From: an uncultured Cellvibrionales bacterium
GTDB lineage: Bacteria; Pseudomonadota; Gammaproteobacteria; Pseudomonadales; UBA7434
Direction of reading: 5' to 3'
DNA: 11,303 bases
Assembly: GCA_937897785.1 (NCBI GenBank)
Contig: CALCNB010000136.1
Coordinates: forward strand, 1-11,303
The notes under the pieces are model-generated. The model worked only from the letters and a program-made list of their open reading frames with translations. It made no database searches and was not told the origin of the DNA. The position numbers and the translations under genes were made by a program. Each line of letters opens with the position of its first letter. The first letter of the stretch is position 1. Below, in pieces: positions 1 through 6,021 of this stretch.

Positions 1-65
1 ATGGGGATTCATAGATTAAGCGATATTTAGATGTTATTTTATATTGTACTCGATAATTAATTATG

Positions 66-78
66 CTGATAGCATCAG
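66..78. repeat. Short perfect dyad upstream of the Coq4-family gene
   Basis: CTGAT (66-70) and ATCAG (74-78) form a perfect inverted repeat around AGC, just before the ribosome site of the GTG-started gene. It could be a small operator or a leader hairpin. Five-base arms are easily met by chance in AT-rich spacer DNA. Confidence 0.25.
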
Positions 79-93
79 AAAAAAGGGTCACGT

Positions 94-849
94 GTGAGTA
101 CGCTTTCTAAACAAGATTTTAAAAGTAGTCGTTGGTGTTTTAGCCTGAAAATGCTCAGAGCAGCGGCCCAAATTCGACAGCGTAATCCGAATGATTTTCA
201 ATCTGCTACGTTGACCTTTTTTGGGTTTGGCGGCAGGGACGATACCTCAATAATGAAACGCATGAGTCAGGACGCTGAGGGGCAGCGGCTAATCCGAGAA
301 AGGCAAGCTTTGCCTAAGGGAATCTTAAACCCTGCTTTGTATCGGAATTATCCAGTTGGCACTCTTGGGCGTTGTTACTTTGATCATTGCGATAAGCTGG
401 GTCTTGATCCTAAGTTTATCTCGATAGAAAGCGCTAAAGTCTCTGACACCCTGCCGATGAGTGATACGCATCGGTATATCTATTACCGTCATCGTGACTG
501 TCATGACTTGTGGCATGTTTTAACTGGCTATGGCACTGATATGGCTGGCGAGGCTGCTATTATAGGATGGACATATGCTCAAATTGGTAATCGAGCCTAT
601 GGTTTAATTGCGTTATTAAATGCTTGTCTATGTGCTTCGCGCGGTAGATTTGATGTCTTTAAAACTGCGTGGACGGGCTATTTACATGGTCGAAGATCAC
701 CCTTGCTAATGTTAGTGGATTGGCAGAAATACATGGATAAACCCATAGATATGGTAAGGGAAAATATTGGTTTGTCGCTGGCTGATCCGTATCGAGAATT
801 TTATATGCAAGATGCGCCAGGTGCCGATAAATTAAAGCAAAAGTCTTAA
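94..849 (+). CDS. Coq4-family protein (putative metal-dependent enzyme)
   Basis: The 251-residue product carries the Coq4 signature HDxxH-x11-E at H137, D138, H141 and E153, within the stretch HDLWHVLTGYG. In the family this motif binds a divalent metal. The hydrophobic helix at about 166-182 also fits Coq4. Eukaryotic Coq4 acts in coenzyme Q synthesis, where it is linked to C1 decarboxylation/hydroxylation of the ring. Bacterial relatives are poorly characterised, and many ubiquinone-making bacteria use UbiD/UbiX instead, so the role here is open. The start is GTG, preceded by AAAAGGG at 81-87 with a suitable gap. No signal peptide is seen. The gene lies 114 bp or more upstream of a putative steroid side-chain operon on the same strand, but a TATAAT in between suggests separate transcription. 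Family assignment is confident; function is not. Confidence 0.85.
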   Translation: MSTLSKQDFKSSRWCFSLKMLRAAAQIRQRNPNDFQSATLTFFGFGGRDDTSIMKRMSQDAEGQRLIRERQALPKGILNPALYRNYPVGTLGRCYFDHCDKLGLDPKFISIESAKVSDTLPMSDTHRYIYYRHRDCHDLWHVLTGYGTDMAGEAAIIGWTYAQIGNRAYGLIALLNACLCASRGRFDVFKTAWTGYLHGRRSPLLMLVDWQKYMDKPIDMVRENIGLSLADPYREFYMQDAPGADKLKQKS

Positions 850-855
850 TTTTTT
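829..855 (+). terminator. Weak candidate intrinsic terminator
   Basis: AAATTAA (829-835) can pair with TTAATTT (846-852). A bulged A and one G-C pair lie inside, and the descending arm runs into a T tract ending at 855. The hairpin overlaps the stop codon of the Coq4-family gene. The stem is almost all A-T, so efficiency is doubtful. Confidence 0.25.
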
Positions 856-912
856 CCTGAAAATAATAGATGACATAAAATCAACAAAGTAAAAGTACCT
901 TTCACTTAGGGG

Positions 913-918
913 TATAAT
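913..918 (+). promoter_or_regulatory. Putative sigma-70 -10 element for the six-gene operon
   Basis: A perfect TATAAT hexamer lies in the 850-963 spacer before the first gene of the operon. No good TTGACA-like -35 is seen 16-18 bp upstream (the sequence there is close to TAAAAG), so activator help or chance occurrence is possible. Transcription would begin near 925, leaving a short leader before the GGAG at 951-954. Confidence 0.4.
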
Positions 919-999
919 TTAACTCTTAATATTTTTATGCCATTCATTGTGGAGCGTGGTTAATTGACGAGAAGAGATACTGATCTTACGGATAACGAT

Positions 1000-1539
1000 A
1001 TGAATGACTTGAATGCTTTTGAAGAGCAACTTCAGTCTTTTGTCGGTGCTGAAGCGGGCCCCTTTTTGGCTTGGGATCGGGTTAATCGTGCGATGATTCG
1101 ACATTGGTGCGAGGCCATGGGAGATGCTAATCCTGCTTATTATGACGCGGCTGTGGCTGCTCAATTAGGCGCGCCTACGGGTGCCGTGGTGGCGCCGCCT
1201 ACCATGATGCAAGCGTGGACTATGACGGGTTTTGCTGGTGAGCATCCTCCAGGCTCCGATACTCGCGAGTCGATGCCTGTTTTGCCTATCTTTGATCAGC
1301 AAGGGTACGCGGCCGTTGTGGCAACTAATTGTGAACAAGAATACCTACAACCCATCTGCGAGGGGGATGATATTAATGGCCGATCAAGTATTGAGTCTGT
1401 GTCTAGTCGCAAGACAACAGGGCTTGGTGTCGGTTATTTTGTCACGCAGTTAACTGAATTTAGAAATCAGCGAAATGAAGTGGTAGGCAATATGCGATTT
1501 CGTATCCTGAAATACAAGCCCCATTCAGCGGCTTCCTAA
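1000..1539 (+). CDS. FAS1/MaoC-like hydratase subunit, ChsH2 N-terminal-domain type
   Basis: This is a single hot-dog-fold protein of the FAS1-like dehydratase (MaoC N-terminal) group, 179 residues from ATG 1000. The diagnostic stretch is IRHWCEAMGDANPAYYD. It matches the hydratase-2 loop D-x-N-P-x-H, except that Tyr replaces the catalytic His. It therefore probably serves as the non-catalytic partner of the small MaoC protein encoded at 2690-3100, as the N-terminal half of ChsH2 partners ChsH1. The ChsH1-ChsH2 pair hydrates the steroid C17(20)-enoyl-CoA. Unlike M. tuberculosis ChsH2 there is no C-terminal DUF35 domain; that is encoded separately at 4381-4788. An alternative TTG start at 964 has a stronger GGAG (951-954, 9-nt gap). 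ATG 1000 is preferred because relatives tend to begin near this point and GGA at 990-992 is well spaced. First gene of a six-gene run. Confidence 0.82.
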   Translation: MNDLNAFEEQLQSFVGAEAGPFLAWDRVNRAMIRHWCEAMGDANPAYYDAAVAAQLGAPTGAVVAPPTMMQAWTMTGFAGEHPPGSDTRESMPVLPIFDQQGYAAVVATNCEQEYLQPICEGDDINGRSSIESVSSRKTTGLGVGYFVTQLTEFRNQRNEVVGNMRFRILKYKPHSAAS

Positions 1540-1574
1540 CAGGTAAACCTTGCTAAGTATAGAGCAACATTATT

Positions 1575-2693
1575 ATGGATTTTACTAAAACAGAGATGCA
1601 TGCCTCAGTCGATGCCTTGGCAGATCAAATTTTTCGCGGCCAAGTCAGTGACGACTATCACAAGAGTCATCGTGACCAAGGCGAAGGTTTTGATCGTGAT
1701 TTGTGGCGAGTGTTAGCCGATGCAGGTTTATTAGCCGGTACTTTAAGTGAAGCGTCTGGTGGCAGTGACATGAACCTACTTGAGGTTACGGGGCTATTAG
1801 AGGCGCAGGGTGCGGTATTAGCAAAGCTACCGTTATGGCAAAGCATCATAGCTTCCCAGTTAATTGACACATTTGGATCTGCCGATCAAAAAGCGGCGTT
1901 GCTTCCTGCCTATTCAAGTGGCGACAGCCACTTGAGTTTGGCGTTTACAGAAGCGGCTCGAGCAGACCTTGAAGATCTATTAAAGGTTGAAAACCAAAGC
2001 GTCACTGGCCAACTCAATGATGTTGCTTTTGCCCAACAGGCGAGCGCGATTGTCCTGCCGCTGCAAACCGATGACGGGACTGTTTTGTACCTGCTGGACC
2101 CCAGCCAAGATGGCGTTACGTTGTTATTACAAATGGCCAGTAATGATGAGCCACACTACCAGCTGCAACTGAATAATTTGCCCATAAACCCAGCTAATAT
2201 CGTCGCTTCGCCGAATGGCGATGTTGATTTAGTGGAATGGGTATTGCAGCGCAGTTATACGGCCCTAGCGGCCGTGCAGTTAGGTGTCGTGCAAGAAGCG
2301 ATTAAGCGGACTGCAAATTATGTCAATGAGCGTCATCAATTTAATAAACCTTTATCGAGTTTTCAGGCAGTGAGTCATCGCGCAGCGAACGGCTATATCG
2401 ATTATTCATCATTGCGTGCTTGTGTCTATCTCGCGGCATGGCGATTAAGTGAAGGCAAAGATGCCAGTGCTGAGGCACGAACAGCAAAGTGGTGGGCTTG
2501 CGAGGCGGGGCATCGTATTGCTCACACTGCGCAGCATTTACACGGCGGTCTGGGGGCTGATATTGATTACCCCATTCATCGATATTTTTTATGGGCTAAA
2601 CAATTAGAATATACCCTGGGTGGCGCACAGCAGCAATTGGCGGCGTTAGGTAAAGCGTTAGCCGACAATGACAGTCTAGGATTTGTGATATGA
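1575..2693 (+). CDS. Acyl-CoA dehydrogenase subunit lacking the catalytic Glu, ChsE1-like
   Basis: A 372-residue acyl-CoA dehydrogenase fold. It keeps FAD-binding elements usual in the C-terminal half: RHQFNKPLSSFQAV from about R253, and HLHGGLGADIDYP from about 321. It lacks others. The TEP-x-SG loop is degenerate (FTEAARAD, about 124-131), the C-terminal GGxxE motif is replaced by LGGAQQQ, and the position of the IVD-type catalytic Glu is Ser227 (RSYTALAA). This matches the non-catalytic half of the alpha2beta2 steroid acyl-CoA dehydrogenases such as ChsE1-ChsE2, whose FAD sites lie between unlike subunits. The presumed partner is encoded at 3163-4341. Together they would desaturate the three-carbon side chain of a steroid C22-oyl-CoA, passing electrons to ETF. 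AGAG at 1561-1564 is a modest ribosome site. The stop overlaps the next start as ATGA, suggesting translational coupling. Confidence 0.85.
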   Translation: MDFTKTEMHASVDALADQIFRGQVSDDYHKSHRDQGEGFDRDLWRVLADAGLLAGTLSEASGGSDMNLLEVTGLLEAQGAVLAKLPLWQSIIASQLIDTFGSADQKAALLPAYSSGDSHLSLAFTEAARADLEDLLKVENQSVTGQLNDVAFAQQASAIVLPLQTDDGTVLYLLDPSQDGVTLLLQMASNDEPHYQLQLNNLPINPANIVASPNGDVDLVEWVLQRSYTALAAVQLGVVQEAIKRTANYVNERHQFNKPLSSFQAVSHRAANGYIDYSSLRACVYLAAWRLSEGKDASAEARTAKWWACEAGHRIAHTAQHLHGGLGADIDYPIHRYFLWAKQLEYTLGGAQQQLAALGKALADNDSLGFVI

Positions 2694-3100
2694 ATCAGAT
2701 CAATTATGCCCAAGTGCAGGTCGGCGACAAATTACCGCCTTTAGCGATCGAGATCAGTGCAAAATTAATCACCGCCACTGCGATCGCCAGCCGTGATTAT
2801 CAAGATGTGCATCATGATCAAGATGCTGCGCGGGCGCTAGGTTCACCGAATATTTTCATGAATATTTTAACTACTAATGGTTTTGTCGGTCGTTACGTCA
2901 CGGATTGGACCGGTGCTTTAGGGGTATTAAAAAAAGTAGCGATTAAACTTGGCGCGCCAAATTATCCTGGTGACACTATGCAAATGAGCGGTGAAGTTGT
3001 CGCTAAGAATGATAAGGATCAATCAATTGAACTAAAAATTGTCGGTAAAAACGGGATTGGTGATCACGTCATCGGTGATGTGGTGGTAGCGCTCCCTTAA
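2690..3100 (+). CDS. MaoC-family enoyl-CoA hydratase, catalytic subunit, ChsH1-like
   Basis: A 136-residue single hot-dog protein of MaoC type. The sequence SRDYQDVHHD supplies the hydratase-2 dyad as D36 and H41 (D-x4-H spacing), so this is the catalytic subunit. Its size fits ChsH1, which forms a heterotetramer with the FAS1-like ChsH2. The likely reaction is hydration of a steroid 17(20)-enoyl-CoA to the 17-hydroxy acyl-CoA that the aldolase cleaves. AGGA at 2678-2681 sits 8 nt before ATG, within the end of the preceding dehydrogenase gene, and the two genes share ATGA. Other small MaoC hydratases look similar, so the substrate is inferred from neighbours. Confidence 0.87.
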   Translation: MNQINYAQVQVGDKLPPLAIEISAKLITATAIASRDYQDVHHDQDAARALGSPNIFMNILTTNGFVGRYVTDWTGALGVLKKVAIKLGAPNYPGDTMQMSGEVVAKNDKDQSIELKIVGKNGIGDHVIGDVVVALP

Positions 3101-3162
3101 TGACTGAGCTTATTAAGTGGCTACAGTGGTTTTTAATGATGGATAAAATGAGTTAGGCAATT

Positions 3163-4341
3163 ATGTTTCTTGAACAAACAGACAAACAAATCGCGCTGCG
3201 AAAAGAAATACGGGCTTATTTTAGTAAGTTGATGACACCGGCTAAAAAAGCTGCCATACAAGACAGAGAGGCAGGTGATGCCTATAAAGAGATTATTCGG
3301 CAGATTGGTCACGATGGCTGGCTAACGGTTGGTTGGCCAGAAGAATACGGTGGCAAAGGCTACGGCGCGCAAGAGTCGCTGATCTTTTTTGAAGAAACGC
3401 GTATTTCGGGTGCTCCGTTTCCCTTTGTGACAGTGAATACGGTCGGACCGGCATTGATTGCGCATGGCTCAGAGGCGCATAAGGCGTTTTTTTTACCGAA
3501 GATCTCAGCCGGTGAATTGCATTTTTCCATTGGTTATACCGAGCCAAATTCAGGCACTGATTTAGCTTCGTTGACTACATCCGCGGTTCTGGACGGTGAC
3601 GAATACGTGATCAATGGTAACAAGGTCTATACCACGAGCGCTGAGGCAGCTGACTATGTCTTTTTAGCGGCGAGAACTGACCCCGATATCAGTCAGCGCC
3701 ACAAGGGCATTAGTATTTTAATGGTTTCAACTGATCAGCCCGGTTATTCCTTTTCCCCTATTCATACGGTCGGTGGTCATCGCACTAATGTGACCTATTA
3801 CGACAATATGCGTTGCCCAGCGAATATGGTGGCGGGCGAAGTCAATAAAGGTTGGCAACTTATCACCTCGCAGCTTAATCATGAGCGGGTAGGTTTAGCG
3901 GCAGGCAGTATCAATGCCATCGTGCTGTACCAAGCGGTATTGCAATGGTCGCGGCAGGCGCAGGCGAATGGTCGTCGTCCTATCGACGTGGCGTGGATAC
4001 AAACAGCGCTGGCCGAAGCGCAAAATATTTTAGAAGCCATGCGAGTGATGAACTGGCAAGCCGCGTGGCAAAACGATCAAGGCGAACCAGACCCTGCTTT
4101 TTCTTCAGCGATTAAGGCCGCCAGTGCCGAGGTAGTCATAGAGGTTTATCGTTTACTGATCGATATTATTGGTTCGCAGGGTATGTTGCAGTCAGGCAGT
4201 GCTGGCGCTGTATTGCAGGGTGAGCTTGAAATGGAGTATCGAAGTTGTCAAATCAATACCTTCGGCGGCGGTGTGGCCGAGGTTATGCGTGATCTAGTCG
4301 CGCGATTTGGATTAGATATGAAAGCGTATAAGCGCGCTTAA
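3163..4341 (+). CDS. Acyl-CoA dehydrogenase subunit with catalytic Glu, ChsE2-like
   Basis: A 392-residue acyl-CoA dehydrogenase. It has the N-terminal loop YTEPNSGTDLASL (about 125-137), and a candidate catalytic base at E241 in QLNHERVGLAAG, the helix position used by isovaleryl-CoA dehydrogenase-type enzymes. The C-terminal TFGGGVAEVMRDLVA motif (about 366-380) is retained. It lacks the RxxFG...FQ element (the equivalent region reads QAQANGRRPIDVAWIQ) and the QxxGGxG element (here IIGSQGML). These are the elements kept by the product of 1575-2693, so the two proteins look like complementary halves of one alpha2beta2 enzyme. AGG at 3155-3157 is 5 nt before ATG, and 62 bp separate the gene from the MaoC gene. 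Predicted role: dehydrogenation of the steroid C22 propanoyl-CoA side chain. Confidence 0.87.
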   Translation: MFLEQTDKQIALRKEIRAYFSKLMTPAKKAAIQDREAGDAYKEIIRQIGHDGWLTVGWPEEYGGKGYGAQESLIFFEETRISGAPFPFVTVNTVGPALIAHGSEAHKAFFLPKISAGELHFSIGYTEPNSGTDLASLTTSAVLDGDEYVINGNKVYTTSAEAADYVFLAARTDPDISQRHKGISILMVSTDQPGYSFSPIHTVGGHRTNVTYYDNMRCPANMVAGEVNKGWQLITSQLNHERVGLAAGSINAIVLYQAVLQWSRQAQANGRRPIDVAWIQTALAEAQNILEAMRVMNWQAAWQNDQGEPDPAFSSAIKAASAEVVIEVYRLLIDIIGSQGMLQSGSAGAVLQGELEMEYRSCQINTFGGGVAEVMRDLVARFGLDMKAYKRA

Positions 4342-4380
4342 GCTTTTAACCAAGAGAGAACTACCTAAAGTGAGAAAACG

Positions 4381-4788
4381 ATGTCCAATGCATTACGTCC
4401 GCGAATAGGCGTCAATAAAGATACGCAATTTTTTTGGGATGGACTCAAGCAAGGTCAATTGCTTATTCAGCACTGTAAAGCTTGTGATCAATTACAGCAC
4501 CCGCCTGGGCCTTGCTGTAAGCATTGTCAGTCATTTGAGTTGGATGCGATCGAATCGACAGGTCGTGGCACGATTCACAGTTTTGTACGGATGCATCACC
4601 CGGTCGCTCCGCCGTTTGAATCCGGTCATCCTATTGTATTAGTTGAGTTAGAGGAGGGCACGCGCCTTATTGCTGACTTTATTAATAGTACGCCCGAGCA
4701 GGTTTTTATTGGAGCGGCGGTAAAAGTGGCCATTACCGAGTGTGATGACGAGGTGACACTGGCATTGTTTGAGCCCGCCTCAATGTAA
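4381..4788 (+). CDS. Stand-alone DUF35 zinc-ribbon/OB-fold protein, ChsH2 C-terminal-domain type
   Basis: This 135-residue protein has a zinc ribbon with C32-x2-C35 and C46-x2-C49 (C45 is an additional Cys), followed by an OB-like beta domain from about residue 55. The order is that of DUF35 proteins, and the start region TQFFWDGLKQGQLLIQHCKAC is typical of the family. DUF35 partners bind thiolase-fold enzymes. In the ChsH2-Ltp2 system the DUF35 domain is required for aldolase folding and activity. Here it is a free protein encoded immediately before the aldolase (51 bp gap), so direct complex formation is likely. It would be the missing C-terminal half of the FAS1-like protein at the start of the operon. 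GAG at 4372-4374 is the probable ribosome site. Confidence 0.87.
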   Translation: MSNALRPRIGVNKDTQFFWDGLKQGQLLIQHCKACDQLQHPPGPCCKHCQSFELDAIESTGRGTIHSFVRMHHPVAPPFESGHPIVLVELEEGTRLIADFINSTPEQVFIGAAVKVAITECDDEVTLALFEPASM

Positions 4789-4839
4789 TCCATGTCTTGA
4801 TCATTCAACCACAGGGTAATGTCAGTAGGTATAAGACCC

Positions 4840-6021
4840 ATGAGTAAAAGAACGATTAGTGGCAAGTCGGCGATTGTCGGTATTGGTGCAACGGAGTTTT
4901 CAAAACGATCCGGTCGAAGTGAAATGCGTTTAGCGGTAGAAGCCGTACTAGCGGCTTGTGCCGATGCAGGTATTGATCCTTCTGAGGTTGATGGTATCAG
5001 TACTTACACCATGGACAATAATCCAGAAATGGAAGTCCATCGCCTAATCGGTGGTAAAGCGTTAAAAATGTTTTCACGAATAGACTACGGTGGTGGTGCG
5101 GCCTGCGGACCTTTGTTGCAAGCCGCCATGGCAGTGGCGACCGGTATTTGTGAATGCGTGGTGGTCTATCGAGCCATGAATGAACGTTCCGAGTATCGAT
5201 TCGGTACGGGTGTTGCCGACCGAGGCGCTGACCCTACTTACGAAACAGCCGCGTTTGGCTGGCACAGTCCGCATGGTTTAATTACGCCAGCTTCTTGGGT
5301 AGCAATGTCGGCTTCAGCCTATTTACATAAGTACGGCGCCACTACTAAAGACTTTGGGAGAGTGTCAGTAGGAGGCAGAGCCATGGCTGCAGAGAATCCA
5401 AATGCGTGGTTTTATCAGCAGCCAATCACTTTAGAGGATCATCAGAATAGCCGCTGGATTTGTGAACCGTTGCGGCTCTTAGACTGTTGCCAAGAATCGG
5501 ACGGTGCAGTGGCCTGTGTCGTTGTCTCTGACGAAAGGGCGAAAGAGCTTAATCATAAGCCGGCTTATATTCGCGGTGCTGCCCAGGGCGCTTGTGATGA
5601 TCAGCAGTCCATGACTTCCTATTATCGCGAAGATATTACTCGCTTAACTGAGTGCAGTTTGGTAGCAGACCAACTATATCGGCAAGCTGGCATTGGTCCC
5701 AGTGAGATTCAGACTGCTGTAATTTATGATCATTTCACGCCCTATGTGATGACCCAGTTAGAGGAATACGGTTTTTGTCAGCGCGGTGAAGCGAAAGACT
5801 TTTTGCGCAGCGGTGAACATTTATTAACGGGGTCCTTGCCCATTAACACGCACGGCGGCCAACTCGGTGAAGCCTACATCCACGGCATGAATGGTGTGGC
5901 AGAAGGGGTTCGACAAATTCGGGGTCAGTCGGTTAACCAAGTCGATAATGTGCAACATGTTCTAGTAACTGCTGGCACAGGTGTGCCTACTAGTGGCTTA
6001 TTGTTGGGCTCAGAAAACTAA
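4840..6021 (+). CDS. Thiolase-fold steroid side-chain aldolase, Ltp2/Sal1-like
   Basis: A thiolase-superfamily (SCP2-type) protein of 393 residues from ATG 4840. That start is preferred over ATG 4819 because TAGGT at 4826-4830 is well placed, while AGGG at 4813-4816 is only 2 nt from 4819. Two thiolase catalytic His positions are Tyr. The usual HDCF reads YDHF (Y296), and the usual GHP His aligns with the Tyr of EAYIHGMNG (Y346). The 50-residue spacing equals that of the two catalytic Tyr residues reported for Ltp2. C89 in AACGPLLQAA aligns with the thiolase acylation Cys. The predicted reaction is retro-aldol cleavage of a 17-hydroxy steroid C22-oyl-CoA to a 17-ketosteroid and propionyl-CoA, together with the DUF35 protein. 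Last gene of the operon; its TAA overlaps the convergent ligase stop by 4 bp. Confidence 0.87.
   Translation: MSKRTISGKSAIVGIGATEFSKRSGRSEMRLAVEAVLAACADAGIDPSEVDGISTYTMDNNPEMEVHRLIGGKALKMFSRIDYGGGAACGPLLQAAMAVATGICECVVVYRAMNERSEYRFGTGVADRGADPTYETAAFGWHSPHGLITPASWVAMSASAYLHKYGATTKDFGRVSVGGRAMAAENPNAWFYQQPITLEDHQNSRWICEPLRLLDCCQESDGAVACVVVSDERAKELNHKPAYIRGAAQGACDDQQSMTSYYREDITRLTECSLVADQLYRQAGIGPSEIQTAVIYDHFTPYVMTQLEEYGFCQRGEAKDFLRSGEHLLTGSLPINTHGGQLGEAYIHGMNGVAEGVRQIRGQSVNQVDNVQHVLVTAGTGVPTSGLLLGSEN

Noticed and set aside
1..30. Nine-codon ORF from the first base of the window (ATG to TAG)
   Set aside because: Too short, with no visible ribosome site inside the window, and its start coincides with the window edge.
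4330..4343. Overlapping palindromes AAGCGCGCTT and GCTTAAGC at the end of the second acyl-CoA dehydrogenase gene
   Set aside because: They lie in and around the last codons, have no loop or T tract, and nothing nearby needs an operator; probably coincidental codon use.
4840..6021. Annotation of this gene as an ordinary acetyl-CoA acyltransferase (beta-ketothiolase)
   Set aside because: Both thiolase His positions are Tyr, and the gene neighbours match the aldolase system.
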